Shown here: piece by piece, positions 1 through 8,124 of the stretch
Layout of the letters: every line of letters starts with the position of its first letter
Numbering within the stretch: position 1 is the stretch's first letter
Assembly (NCBI GenBank): GCA_003290465.1
Contig: CP030759.1
Coordinates: 248,001-312,000, forward strand
DNA length: 64,000 nt
Reading direction: 5' to 3'
Source: Candidatus Sumerlaea chitinivorans
GTDB taxonomy: Bacteria > Sumerlaeota > Sumerlaeia > Sumerlaeales > Sumerlaeaceae
Notes under the pieces: generated by a model
What the model was told of the DNA's origin: nothing
What the model saw: the letters and a program-made list of their open reading frames with translations, nothing else
Database searches by the model: none
Position numbers and translations under genes: made by a program

Positions 1-204
1 CAATTGCGCTTTCAGCGAAAATCGGCTTCGGGGCGGGTTCATCGTCAGGATGTTTGCGCGCCATTGCCGAAACTCCTCGATGCATTCCGAACTACAGAAG
101 ATTCCCTCGCTCATGAAAATCCGGCACTCTGCGCAAATGGGCGCCAAACACTGTTTGCATTTCGTAACAGCTTTGCGGGTGGGATGATTTTTGCACCACT
201 CCAT
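1..204 (-). CDS. B-box-like zinc-finger protein, 3' part cut off by window edge
   Basis: Only the first 68 residues are visible; the frame runs off the left edge. The ATG has an upstream GAAGGA about 9 bases away and a stop codon just before it, so the start is well supported. The visible part carries Cys4, His7, Cys16, Cys19, Cys24, Cys27, Cys37 and Cys41, the spacing of a B-box or treble-clef zinc finger (CxxH...CxxC...CxxC). In bacteria such N-terminal fingers often precede membrane segments, but that part is missing here. It is the last visible gene of a minus-strand group that also holds a secreted hydrolase. Function is unknown; zinc binding is inferred from the Cys/His pattern only. 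Confidence 0.7.
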   Translation of the reverse strand, partial: MEWCKNHPTRKAVTKCKQCLAPICAECRIFMSEGIFCSSECIEEFRQWRANILTMNPPRSRFSLKAQL

Positions 205-285
205 CGCTGTCTATTCCTTCGCCAATTCACGCATCTTGCAAGATCTCGCCACAAAAATACAGCCCACTTGTCTCGAACAAGAGCA

Positions 286-1896
286 TTAGTATTCGCGCCA
301 CTCTTCAATACTGCTTAGTGCTGGGAAAAAGAGCTCAAGCACTCGGTTGGCGAGAGCGGCGCGGGTCGTGCTTGCAGTAATCGCTTCGAATGGGAATCCT
401 AAGTAGACAATCGAGGCGTTGAGGGTACTCGACCCCACTGGTCCAACGTACATGATTCCCGCACCTTGGGTCGCATTGTACCGCAGGATCAGCGTGGCGC
501 CCGCTTGCGGGGAGATTACGTCCGGATACAGCACATTGAACATCCCGCCGGAACCGTTGTCGAAAGTCCCCGTGATTCCCTCGAAGGGGGTGCCGGGAAC
601 CCCCTCAAGGGCATAGCCGTTGCCAGCCGATCCATCGGAAACGTAATTCGCTTTTAGGTAGTTCGTCACAAACGGCACGTCGTTGATCGTGTTGGCTTTT
701 GCGATGAGATCGTAGAGAAGCTCAGAACCGGAGATAAACAGCTTTCCCCCGCCCTCAAGGTAACGCTGCAATTGGAGCTGTTCTTGATAACTCAGGGCAT
801 CATCCGTACTGGATTCGTCCCCGAGAAGCCACCACACACAATCGTAATTACGGAGGTCCACGCTCCAATCCACGACCCGCAAATTGTCCACGGAATCAAA
901 TGCGAGTGGTTTGGCAGCGATGCATTGCGCATCGCGAATTAGAAAACTGTGCGCATTGCCGCCAGATTCCGTTTTGCGCGTCCAGCGGTCGTAACCATTC
1001 ACAAGCAAGACTTTGGGCCAGCCCGAGGCGAGCCGCAGGGGCAAAATGCTCGACGGGGTGGACTCCCCACCCGCATTGAGTGCTGTGACGCGGAAGTAAT
1101 AAACCACGCTGGGAGAAAGCCCGGTCACGGGCGCTTGTTGCGCTTGTGGGCCAAGGGTAGATTCGTCGGCCACCCGTGTCCACGTGGAGAGGTCGGTACT
1201 CATATAAACCCGAAAACCGATATCTGCGGCTCCCCGAAAATCGATTACGGCGCTGGAAGAGCCAGTGGCGGTCGCGCCAATGATAGAAGGCCACGGCACC
1301 ACGTAGTTGTACCTTCGTGGCTCGTAGTTGGCATCCGTCGGTAACACTCTTCGCACGACTCGGCCGGGGCTAACACCTGTTGTACATTCGAGAAGCATCG
1401 TGAGGTTGGTGGCTGTGTATTTCTCGAAGATCCTCACGTGAGAACCTGCGTTGTTCATGAGGTCCCCCGGAGCAATCAGGGCATAGCTCGTCAGTGTTGT
1501 GACTGAGGGAAACGAACTGGTCGTATAGCGGCCCGACTTTAGACACAGTGACGCAAACCCAGAACAATCGTCACCGTAAGTCCCGCTCACAATTGCCGCC
1601 GAATTCGTGTCACCCGCCCATCCGCAATTCGTGACAACGTTTAGCCAAAACGAGTCTCGAGTGTCATAGCCTCCCCATTTGTACGCGATTCCTTGCTTCG
1701 TCCCCGTCGTGGTATATGGGCACGTTGCGTTGGCCACTCCTGAATAGATGTTACAGTCTTTGCAGGGCCATTGAAGCAGGTACATCTCGTAGCCGATTTC
1801 GAGAATTTGATCGCGTGCCATCGTGGCAGGAGCCGCAAGGGCTGCGGCTCCAGAAACCAAAACAGCGAGGGTAAGCAATAGCCGCAGGCGACTCAT
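286..1896 (-). CDS. Secreted NlpC/P60-like hydrolase with fibronectin III and C-terminal ThuA-like module
   Basis: A 536-residue exported protein. The frame is open 19 codons further upstream, but the ATG at 1896 overlaps the stop of the preceding gene (ATGA) and begins directly with a signal peptide (SRLRLLLTLAVLVSG), so I place the start there. Residues about 25-190 resemble an NlpC/P60 papain-like peptidoglycan hydrolase: GDDCSGF gives nucleophile Cys111, and GSHVRIF gives the general-base His153. A fibronectin type III segment follows (about 195-295). The last 240 residues form a flavodoxin/ThuA-like module (VLLVNGYDRW start, WWLLGDE, then GGGKLFISGSE) that is also found at the C-terminus of the large amidase at 47.6 kb. 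It is translationally coupled to the NHL-like gene upstream. The substrate is probably murein; this is inference. Confidence 0.75.
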   Translation of the reverse strand: MSRLRLLLTLAVLVSGAAALAAPATMARDQILEIGYEMYLLQWPCKDCNIYSGVANATCPYTTTGTKQGIAYKWGGYDTRDSFWLNVVTNCGWAGDTNSAAIVSGTYGDDCSGFASLCLKSGRYTTSSFPSVTTLTSYALIAPGDLMNNAGSHVRIFEKYTATNLTMLLECTTGVSPGRVVRRVLPTDANYEPRRYNYVVPWPSIIGATATGSSSAVIDFRGAADIGFRVYMSTDLSTWTRVADESTLGPQAQQAPVTGLSPSVVYYFRVTALNAGGESTPSSILPLRLASGWPKVLLVNGYDRWTRKTESGGNAHSFLIRDAQCIAAKPLAFDSVDNLRVVDWSVDLRNYDCVWWLLGDESSTDDALSYQEQLQLQRYLEGGGKLFISGSELLYDLIAKANTINDVPFVTNYLKANYVSDGSAGNGYALEGVPGTPFEGITGTFDNGSGGMFNVLYPDVISPQAGATLILRYNATQGAGIMYVGPVGSSTLNASIVYLGFPFEAITASTTRAALANRVLELFFPALSSIEEWREY

Positions 1897-2837
1897 GGGA
1901 CTACCCTTCGCGAGGTAAAGGTGACACCCTGAGGCGTGGTCAGCATCTGCCACAAAGTGCCGTCGGGGAGTACTTCAAATTTTTCGTAAACCGTAGTAAA
2001 ATAACGGTTCGGCAATTCGTAAGCAGCCGTTTCCTTTCCGTCGGAGGCAAGAACGCGAACCACCAAACGCACTGATTGAGGGCCGATCTCTTCCGTTTCG
2101 CAAATGATCGACGGTTTCGCCCCAGCCATGCCTCGGTAAATCACTGCTCCCAACCGAATCGTGTCGCTGAACCGGGGGGTGATGAATGCATGCTGCACGG
2201 TAGCTGGCCCGCGCTCATCTGCATTCTCTGCTATGGCCAACTCTACCTTGCGGTTTTCAATTCGGGAGAAGATTCGTCGTCCCCCTTCACCTCGGCGTCC
2301 TTTGCGGATCTGAAGCGGTTCTTTAGGGGTCGGCAGATTGGGGTCAAAAAGATAGACGGTCTCGTCAGGATCGTTGACGCCAACAAGCCCGTTCTCGTCG
2401 AACACCTCTTGGGCATAGCCTTCAATCAATGGCAAGTTTTCCGGCAATCGGAGCGTGCGCCGTAGCTCCCCTTGTTTGGAGAAAACTTTCACGGTGTGTG
2501 CCTCTAAAGCCAAGAGATTCCCTCGGTTGTCGAACGCAAGGGCGGTGGGTCGGACATTGTGAACCACAATGCCCCCGAACTGTCCGTTCGGATGCCACCG
2601 TTTGATTTGGCGATGAATGGTGTCCGCTACGTAGATGTCGGCATCCGGGCTCACCGCAAAACACAGTGGGCCTACGCGCTCTATTTCCTCGCCTGTCTGT
2701 AGCCCAAGAGACTCAGGGGTGTCACCCCACGGAATGGTAAAAGATGTCTGACCGTAGAGTCCCCAACTCGTGAGAAGCGCGATAGCAGTCAAAAAGCAGT
2801 GTTTCAGGTTTGAGCGTCTGGTGTGGCGCTTTATCAA
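1893..2837 (-). CDS. Secreted NHL-repeat-like beta-propeller protein
   Basis: A 314-residue protein starting at a TTG codon; no ATG occurs in frame until mid-protein, and the TTG start gives a clear signal peptide (CFLTAIALLTSWGLYGQT). Residues about 50-170 show NHL/SMP-30-like blades: FAVSPDADIYVADTIHRQIK, then ALAFDNRGNLLAL, then a VYLFDPN strand. The C-terminal part is beta-rich and ends with a similar DGTLWQM blade. Such propellers are binding scaffolds in the periplasm or at the surface. Its stop overlaps the start of the NlpC/P60-like hydrolase by four bases, so the two are co-translated and may act together at the cell wall. No catalytic residues were recognised. Confidence 0.7.
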   Translation of the reverse strand: MIKRHTRRSNLKHCFLTAIALLTSWGLYGQTSFTIPWGDTPESLGLQTGEEIERVGPLCFAVSPDADIYVADTIHRQIKRWHPNGQFGGIVVHNVRPTALAFDNRGNLLALEAHTVKVFSKQGELRRTLRLPENLPLIEGYAQEVFDENGLVGVNDPDETVYLFDPNLPTPKEPLQIRKGRRGEGGRRIFSRIENRKVELAIAENADERGPATVQHAFITPRFSDTIRLGAVIYRGMAGAKPSIICETEEIGPQSVRLVVRVLASDGKETAAYELPNRYFTTVYEKFEVLPDGTLWQMLTTPQGVTFTSRRVVP

Positions 2838-2942
2838 TGTTCTCGTGCACTCCGGTTAAGATGTCGGCACACTATTTCGTCCCGAAAATGCAAACACCAC
2901 ATTTTGGCTGCAGCGAAGCGACCGCGTGGTCTGCACAGTAGA

Positions 2943-4568
2943 CTACTCGTCTTTTGGCGGCGACTTCGTCGGATCAATGCGTTTGTAGATGCGCAGCTCG
3001 GTTTTTTCTGGTGGGCTGAGTGTCCACTTGTCGTCCGTCTCGAAAATATTTTTCCTCAATCCAAACCACTCGCGGACAAGAGAGCGGTCGGATTTGCCGA
3101 TTCGTCGGAAGTCGTCATGGTACAACACGAAGACACGTTCGCGCTTTTCAACAAGGCGTTCAAGTAAGCCGTTGATTTGGTCGGGTTGCGTGAGATCACG
3201 CGAATGAATCATTTCTGTGGGTATGCCGGGGTTGTAGCGCTGGAGAGAGCGCTCCAAGCCGCTGGGGACGACGACCAAGAAGACATCTTCCGCTGGTGAG
3301 AAGGTCTTGCTTGCCATTTTCCGAAATGCCTTCTTGACCCCATAGCCAGTATCTGTGAGCGCGGCCAGATTATAGTAGGACATGATGATCACAAAGAGGA
3401 CCGACAAAGCTATGGTCCCGACTCGCCCGGGCGCACCGTCAATCCCCGCTGCCACAAGGATCGTCACCGAGGGTAAGCACACAAGGAAGTACTCGGGACG
3501 CAGATACATCCCTGACGCAAAGCCCCCCACACACATAATGCAGAAAGCCGGCACAACAAAGGTAACCCACTGGTACATAAGGAAAGACGCAAGGCTCAGG
3601 CGAGTCCACTTTCCCACCACATCTTGTGTCTCATCTACCCACACAACATTTTCTGGTAGGGCTTCAGCCTCTGCCTCCCGTTTGCGATAGTAAATCCAGC
3701 TGAAGACGAGCGCCGTGAGAACAAGAAGATAAAGCAAGGACCGCACGAACACGCGATCGCCGTAAGCATAGCGAGGGAAATTACCCAAGGTCATTGCCAC
3801 GAGGCCCCGTGCAAGGTCAGCCAGCGATGGAGCATCTGGCCTGACGCCCACCATGCGAAATTGAGCGTAAAGAACACCTCCAACAAGCGCGGCAATGATT
3901 AAGAAAATCCCAGTTGCACTCAGAATGATGAAGCCTCGCGGCGTCTTGCGGGGCCGCAGCAGACCGAAGACAAATTGTGCTAATAACAAGAACCAGAAAA
4001 ACGGATGGGTAAGAAAACCACCCACACTGGCGATTGCCCAAAGCGTCCACTCACGTCGGCCACCTTCATCCAAGGCGCGGACACAGAAATAATTGGAAAG
4101 CACAACCCACAAAGTCAGCAGAGCGAACGAGGAAGCCTCGTTGCTTACCGCAACTGCTGTGGGATTCAAGGCGAACACCACAAGAGCAATCACAAAGGCG
4201 AGCCCACGAAGGTATCGAAATGCGTAGAAGAAAAACGCCACCCACGCGGCAACCCCGAATAGCGCCGATGGGATACGAAGGATCCAGTCGTGTGACGCAC
4301 CGAAAAGCTTGGTCCAGCCTCTCAGGATTTCGTAATAAAGTGGTAAGTGGCCATGGAAGATCTCTCGGAAAAGATTTGGACGGTCGCCCGTTGCGTAATC
4401 GAGGGCGAAGAACTCATCTCCAAAGAGTTCTTTCGTGCCAAGGGCCACCACTCGCAACAGGATGGCCAAGCAACAGCAGATAACCGCGATCAGGACCGTT
4501 TCGCGCGAAATCCGCTGTCTCGATTCTCCGAAATAGGTTTCGATTTCGACTGTTTGATCGACTGCCAA
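2943..4568 (-). CDS. GT-C fold (family 39-like) membrane glycosyltransferase
   Basis: A 541-residue polytopic membrane protein. Early acidic residues after the first membrane helix (KELFGDEFFALDYA) match the DE motif of PMT/ArnT-type glycosyltransferases, which use polyprenyl-phosphate sugars at the outer face of the inner membrane. The HLPLYYEILRGWTKLFG segment is the usual second signature. About ten hydrophobic helices follow, then a soluble C-terminal region of about 130 residues. The start is a TTG; no better codon precedes the first helix, so the exact N-terminus is uncertain. It sits between the ExeA-like ATPase and the NHL-like gene on the same strand. Acceptor and sugar cannot be read from sequence. 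Confidence 0.75.
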   Translation of the reverse strand: MAVDQTVEIETYFGESRQRISRETVLIAVICCCLAILLRVVALGTKELFGDEFFALDYATGDRPNLFREIFHGHLPLYYEILRGWTKLFGASHDWILRIPSALFGVAAWVAFFFYAFRYLRGLAFVIALVVFALNPTAVAVSNEASSFALLTLWVVLSNYFCVRALDEGGRREWTLWAIASVGGFLTHPFFWFLLLAQFVFGLLRPRKTPRGFIILSATGIFLIIAALVGGVLYAQFRMVGVRPDAPSLADLARGLVAMTLGNFPRYAYGDRVFVRSLLYLLVLTALVFSWIYYRKREAEAEALPENVVWVDETQDVVGKWTRLSLASFLMYQWVTFVVPAFCIMCVGGFASGMYLRPEYFLVCLPSVTILVAAGIDGAPGRVGTIALSVLFVIIMSYYNLAALTDTGYGVKKAFRKMASKTFSPAEDVFLVVVPSGLERSLQRYNPGIPTEMIHSRDLTQPDQINGLLERLVEKRERVFVLYHDDFRRIGKSDRSLVREWFGLRKNIFETDDKWTLSPPEKTELRIYKRIDPTKSPPKDE

Positions 4569-4713
4569 GGTGACCCGTTGTCTCCGCTCTTTACACTATT
4601 GCCACTCACTCTTTGGAAATGATCGAAATCAACGCAAGCATAACTTGCGTGGCACCGACGTGACACAAGCAAGAGGCAACTTTCCCGCCCGCCGGAAATC
4701 TTCGGCGAAATTC

Positions 4714-5598
4714 CTACGCGTCCCCAGCAACGAGCATCTCCGGCCCCACGGCGGTCATTCCGCTGCGAGCTGCCTCGAACAAAGCCATGTGACACAGCCG
4801 GTTAATTTCGCGTGGTATGCCTTGCGAACGCTCATATAAGGTCGGGTAAAAGCTGGAAGTGAATATTGTCGGTCGTCCCCCGCTCACCAAGCATCGGAAT
4901 TTCACGTACTGTTCAGTTTCCTCGCGGGTCAGTGGACGCAACCGCGCGCGAATGAACATCCGGTTGACGATGGAGGCGTACTCCGGCCGCGCAAGTTTTG
5001 TGAGGAAAAACTCTTCGCCGAAGAGGAGCAGCGTCACTAATTTGCGCTCAGGAAGTTCAATGTTCGAGAGTGTGCGCACTACCTGAAGAGCTTCCACCCC
5101 AAGGAAATGACATTCATCAATGATGATGACCAGTTTCTTGCCTGACCGGTACAGGTCGATGATGCGTTCTTGAATACCTTCCATTAGCATGTGAATAGGG
5201 GTGCGTGGCCCAAGGCCTTCCAGCCCAATCTCCCGCGCGACTTCTCGAAGCAGCCCGGTGCGGGTCATTCCCGGATAGGAGAGAACAACGATTGCCTCGT
5301 AGCGGTGCGGGTCGAGTTCTGTGAGCAAGATCTGAGTCAGAAGCGTCTTCCCCGTTCCACTAAGGGCTGTGGTCAGGCCAACCGCCACGTGCTCCTCGAT
5401 GCATCGCTTCATTTTGATGTATGCATCTTCGTGGGCTTCTGTCCGAAAAAAGAATTCGGGCTTTACGTTGTCGCCAAACGGATGTTCACGAAAACCGAAA
5501 TGGCGGATAGCGAGAGCGGTCCGCTCGTCCGAGCTATGTCCCAGACTTGTAGGAACGTGATCCACTAAATCCACGATATTCGGAGTGTGCTCACTCAT
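4714..5598 (-). CDS. ExeA/GspA-like AAA+ ATPase
   Basis: A 294-residue P-loop ATPase of the ExeA/MshM group. The N-terminal HFGFREHPFGDNVKPEFFF is the usual family opening. Walker A is LSGTGKT (about residues 63-69), Walker B is LVIIIDECH, and a sensor/winged-helix C-terminus ends in GIPREINRLCHMAL. In Aeromonas, ExeA works with ExeB to place the type II secretion secretin through peptidoglycan; relatives serve MSHA pili and transposition modules. Here there is no peptidoglycan-binding C-terminal domain and no secretin nearby. SD GGGGAG lies 8 bases before the ATG. It follows a 41-aa membrane peptide and a MerR-MinD fusion on the same strand, so the three may form one unit. Confidence 0.85.
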   Translation of the reverse strand: MSEHTPNIVDLVDHVPTSLGHSSDERTALAIRHFGFREHPFGDNVKPEFFFRTEAHEDAYIKMKRCIEEHVAVGLTTALSGTGKTLLTQILLTELDPHRYEAIVVLSYPGMTRTGLLREVAREIGLEGLGPRTPIHMLMEGIQERIIDLYRSGKKLVIIIDECHFLGVEALQVVRTLSNIELPERKLVTLLLFGEEFFLTKLARPEYASIVNRMFIRARLRPLTREETEQYVKFRCLVSGGRPTIFTSSFYPTLYERSQGIPREINRLCHMALFEAARSGMTAVGPEMLVAGDA

Positions 5599-5663
5599 CG
5601 CTTCTACTCCCCGTGCCTCAGGCTCCGCCCTCGTTAGCTTAAGCCCTATAGTCTTCTTTCACG

Positions 5664-5693
5664 GGGACGGCACCCGCCGCTGGATGCCGTCCC
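5664..5693 (-). other. Hairpin between the 41-aa peptide gene and the ExeA-like gene
   Basis: GGGACGGCA (5664-5672) and TGCCGTCCC (5685-5693) form a perfect 9-bp stem with a 12-base loop. No T-run follows on the minus strand, so it is not a standard intrinsic terminator. It could be a partial terminator, an mRNA-processing or stability element in the intergenic leader of the ExeA-like gene. Confidence 0.4.
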
Positions 5694-5726
5694 TTCCCGG
5701 CAGGCCTTTTCGACGTCCTGCGGCTG

Positions 5727-5852
5727 TCAAAAAATGTTCATATTTTCCACAATTACGACGTACACAGCGACCCCCACGGCGCAGGCGCTTGCAGTTGCTA
5801 CAATCAAGCGAGCCATCCACCGTTCCGTCGTGTTCATTGCCCGATAAATCAC
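5727..5852 (-). CDS. 41-aa single-pass membrane peptide
   Basis: A small gene of 42 codons including stop. The GTG start is preceded by AAAGGAG with an ideal 7-base gap; an in-frame ATG at 5837 would give 36 residues but lacks a good SD. The product has a charged N-terminus (NTTERWMAR) and one hydrophobic helix (LIVATASACAVGVAVYVVIV), ending ENMNIF. It lies 59 bases after the MerR-MinD-type gene and 126 bases before the ExeA-like gene, all on the minus strand. Predicted inner-membrane anchor or regulator of one of the flanking ATPases. I know no family for it. Confidence 0.6.
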   Translation of the reverse strand: MIYRAMNTTERWMARLIVATASACAVGVAVYVVIVENMNIF

Positions 5853-5911
5853 AGTCTTTCTCCTTTCATCACCCAGCTTGGTCGTTTTTCACGTTCAACT
5901 TGTTCAGGGGT

Positions 5912-7024
5912 TCACACTGCGAAGGCGCGCGATGTGTTCCCCGCCATGTTGCGCTTAAGCGCTCCCATCAGATCCGCAAAACTCGATTCTTTACGTTCGT
6001 TCACAAACACACGTGTATTGAAAATCGTGTCCACAATATCGCGGAAATTGCGAGTGATTTCAGCGTGCGGGTAGGCAAACACCACGGGGACCCGTTGTTC
6101 CGTGGCGACCCGCATTTGCTCACTATTCACGAGATAGCCAAGGTCGTTCAGCTCGTAGTTCAGGACTTTGCGAGTTGCTGCCTGAATCTTGTTGAAAACG
6201 TTCTTCGCCTCGTAGCGGTCGCTTACCATGTTGGTGATGAGCCCTATTTTTGAGTTGGGCTCCATTTCCAGCAGAATCTTAATGATGGAGAAACAGTCCG
6301 CATTTGCGGCGATGTTGGGGGTCGTCACGGCGATCACTTCGTCCGCAAACGTCGCAAACCGAAGAACGTTCTCGCTGATGCCCGCCCCCGTGTCCACCAG
6401 TAGCACATCCACTTCCTGCTCAAGTTTATCGAGTTGGCGCAGCAGGACCCGCCGTTGTTCGTCTGTGAGATTTGCCAGTTCTCGGATGCCCTGCCCGCCG
6501 CTGATGATCTGAATCCCAAGAGGCCCGCGGGTAATGATTTCCTCCAGTGGGAAATCGTTCTGGATGAGATGCACCAAGTTGAACCGCGGTTTTACCCCCA
6601 TCAGGATATGCACATTTGCCAATCCGAGATCAGCATCGAAAATGGCGACCTTTCGGCCGGTCTGTGCGATGGTGATGGCGAGATTGACCACCACACTCGT
6701 CTTTCCCACACCGCCCTTGCCGCTGGTGATTGCAATGACACGGGCATAATTGCTGCCTTTTATGGGAAGGGGATGTTTGGCACGGATTTCTTGGATGGAC
6801 GACTTGAGCTCCCGCTTTACCTCCTCGATCGTAAAACCGCGCTTATAGATAAGCTCCTTGATGCGCGTCAGAATGGCGATGTGGTCTTCGGTAAACTCGT
6901 TTTTCCCGAGCTCCATTTCACTGAAGGTGAGGAATTCGCGAAAGGCATTTTCGTAGAAGCGGATTTCGCTTTCTTCGAGCCCGGTCTTTTCGACGACCTG
7001 TTTAATAGAGAATTTGCGTATCAT
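5912..7024 (-). CDS. MerR-type HTH fused to MinD/FlhG-like ParA ATPase
   Basis: A 370-residue protein with two domains. Residues 1-75 read as a MerR-family winged helix: FSIKQVVEKTGL, SEIRFYENAF, then FTEDHIAILTRIKELIYKRG and FTIEEVKREL. Residues from about 95 are a deviant-Walker ParA/MinD ATPase: SGKGGVGKTSV with the signature lysine, FDADLGLANVHILMG, VLLVDTGAGI (Walker B) and a FlhG-like ITNMVSDRYEA segment. FlhG/YlxH ATPases control the number and position of polar machines; MerR domains bind DNA palindromes. A MerR head on a MinD body would link positioning or secretion assembly to transcription. SD GGAGGG is 11 bases upstream. No flagellar genes are in view. Classification of the domains is firm; the role is inference. 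Confidence 0.8.
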   Translation of the reverse strand: MIRKFSIKQVVEKTGLEESEIRFYENAFREFLTFSEMELGKNEFTEDHIAILTRIKELIYKRGFTIEEVKRELKSSIQEIRAKHPLPIKGSNYARVIAITSGKGGVGKTSVVVNLAITIAQTGRKVAIFDADLGLANVHILMGVKPRFNLVHLIQNDFPLEEIITRGPLGIQIISGGQGIRELANLTDEQRRVLLRQLDKLEQEVDVLLVDTGAGISENVLRFATFADEVIAVTTPNIAANADCFSIIKILLEMEPNSKIGLITNMVSDRYEAKNVFNKIQAATRKVLNYELNDLGYLVNSEQMRVATEQRVPVVFAYPHAEITRNFRDIVDTIFNTRVFVNERKESSFADLMGALKRNMAGNTSRAFAV

Positions 7025-7368
7025 TGGGTGCGCTACCCTCCGCTGGTGCCTTCCTCAGCGTTTGCGCCTCCGGCTCAAACGCTGCCGATCTGCATCGGTC
7101 ACTGTCGCTGGTGCACGCTCCTTGCTGGCGATCGTCCATAGGACCTCGGACCACGATAGCCAGCACACTGTTCAACTTCTTCGCTCCTTAGACGAAAAGA
7201 GGCGTTTTTTGTCAATAAGTAATGTTGAAAAATTGTCCTCCGGGCATCGTCCGTCAATTTTGGGCTGATCGCTTGCGTGTCGGTATACGATGGGCCAGCG
7301 ACAAAAAACGAAACGTGAATGCCCGGGGGCAGATAGCGATATTTTGCGACCAAGCCGAAGGCACCACG
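7025..7368. other. Intergenic region between the divergent MerR-MinD fusion gene and thiS
   Basis: A 344-base stretch with no convincing gene. It must hold divergent promoters for the minus-strand ATPase gene and plus-strand thiS, but no clear -35/-10 pair stands out. It contains one strong inverted repeat (7056-7084, listed separately). I looked for a TPP riboswitch before thiS (conserved CTGAGA region) and did not find one. Confidence 0.5.
7056..7084 (-). other. 5'-UTR hairpin before the MerR-MinD gene
   Basis: CAGCGTTTG (7056-7064) and CAAACGCTG (7076-7084) are perfect 9-base arms; an inner GCC/GGC pair extends the stem with one mismatch. It lies 32 bases before the minus-strand start codon, between any promoter and the SD. 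It could be an operator dyad for the protein's own MerR-type domain or an RNA hairpin controlling its translation. Confidence 0.45.
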
Positions 7369-7575
7369 ATGAAACTTACAGTAAATGGCAAAAACGAAAC
7401 CGTAAGCGACGAAGTGCGGACCATCGTCGATCTTCTTGCTGCGTTGAACATTCCGCGCGAGCAGGTCGCGGTCATGCTCAACGGCGATGTGATTCGTCGA
7501 GCGGACCACGAGCAAACCGAGCTCCACGACGGTGACACAGTCGAGATCATCACCATCGTCGGCGGAGGGCAGTGA
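7369..7575 (+). CDS. thiS: ThiS sulfur-carrier protein
   Basis: A 68-residue beta-grasp ubiquitin-like protein. In thiamine synthesis ThiS is adenylated on its C-terminal glycine by ThiF, thiocarboxylated, and gives sulfur to thiazole synthase ThiG. Visible features: MKLTVNGK start, VDLLAALNIP, VAVMLNGDVIRRAD, and the diagnostic DGDTVEIITIVGGG tail. The frame stays open upstream, but ATG 7369 has GAAGG before it and begins at the usual first residue of the family. One extra glutamine follows the terminal glycines (VGGGQ). No thiG, thiF or thiH is adjacent, so it stands alone, convergent with a GNAT gene. Confidence 0.85.
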   Translation: MKLTVNGKNETVSDEVRTIVDLLAALNIPREQVAVMLNGDVIRRADHEQTELHDGDTVEIITIVGGGQ

Positions 7576-7584
7576 GCGCGGGCG

Positions 7585-8088
7585 TCAGTCCTTCCGCTCG
7601 AGAATCGCGTCGAACTGATCGCGGGTTAGACGGAATGGATACCATTCTTTCATATGTCGCGCGCCGTAGCGCTTGAAGAACTCCTGCGCACTGACGTTCC
7701 AATCCAACGTCACCCATTCCATCCGTCCGCATCCACGCTCTTTGGCGATCTCGACACATTTTCGGAAAAGCGCCGACCCAACTTTGTAGCCGCGATATTC
7801 TGGTAAGACAAAGATGTCTTCTAAATACAGCGTCGGTAAGGCAAGGAAGGTGGAGTACGTCTCGAACACGAATGCGTAGCCAACGGCTTTCCCGTCTACT
7901 TCAGCCAAATAGACCTCGAATCGGGGATGCGGGGCAAAAGCATCCCGGATGAGCCGCCGCTGAGCTTCTTCATCCGGCGGGGTGAGTTTTTCATAATCCG
8001 CCAGAGCGAGAATCAGCCGGATCATCGCGTCGGCATCTTCCGGCTGCGCACGGCGCACAATAACTGGCTTTGGCATTTGATTTTCCAT
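7585..8088 (-). CDS. GNAT N-acetyltransferase, diamine (SSAT-like)
   Basis: A 167-residue GNAT-fold enzyme that should move acetyl from acetyl-CoA to an amine. VIVRRAQPEDADAMIRLI opens the fold; YLEDIFVLPEYRGYKVGSAL holds the acetyl-CoA pyrophosphate-binding RGxxxGS turn; VTLDWNVSAQEFFKRYGA is beta5/alpha4. The LEDIFV...W-N...FYKR-like arrangement is that of spermidine/spermine N1-acetyltransferases, so a polyamine or diamine substrate is likely. I use ATG 8088; the longer reading (8157) would start inside the terminator of the upstream slipin gene. It is convergent with thiS. Confidence 0.8.
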   Translation of the reverse strand: MENQMPKPVIVRRAQPEDADAMIRLILALADYEKLTPPDEEAQRRLIRDAFAPHPRFEVYLAEVDGKAVGYAFVFETYSTFLALPTLYLEDIFVLPEYRGYKVGSALFRKCVEIAKERGCGRMEWVTLDWNVSAQEFFKRYGARHMKEWYPFRLTRDQFDAILERKD

Positions 8089-8124
8089 GCTCCAAATCCT
8101 GCAGAGAAAGTGCGTTCGGGGGTC

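Noticed and set aside
4-318. Plus-strand frame at the left edge
   Set aside because: The minus-strand zinc-finger frame has an SD and a Cys/His pattern; the plus-strand one has neither.
7025-7368. TPP riboswitch before thiS
   Set aside because: The conserved CTGAGA and associated helices are not found.
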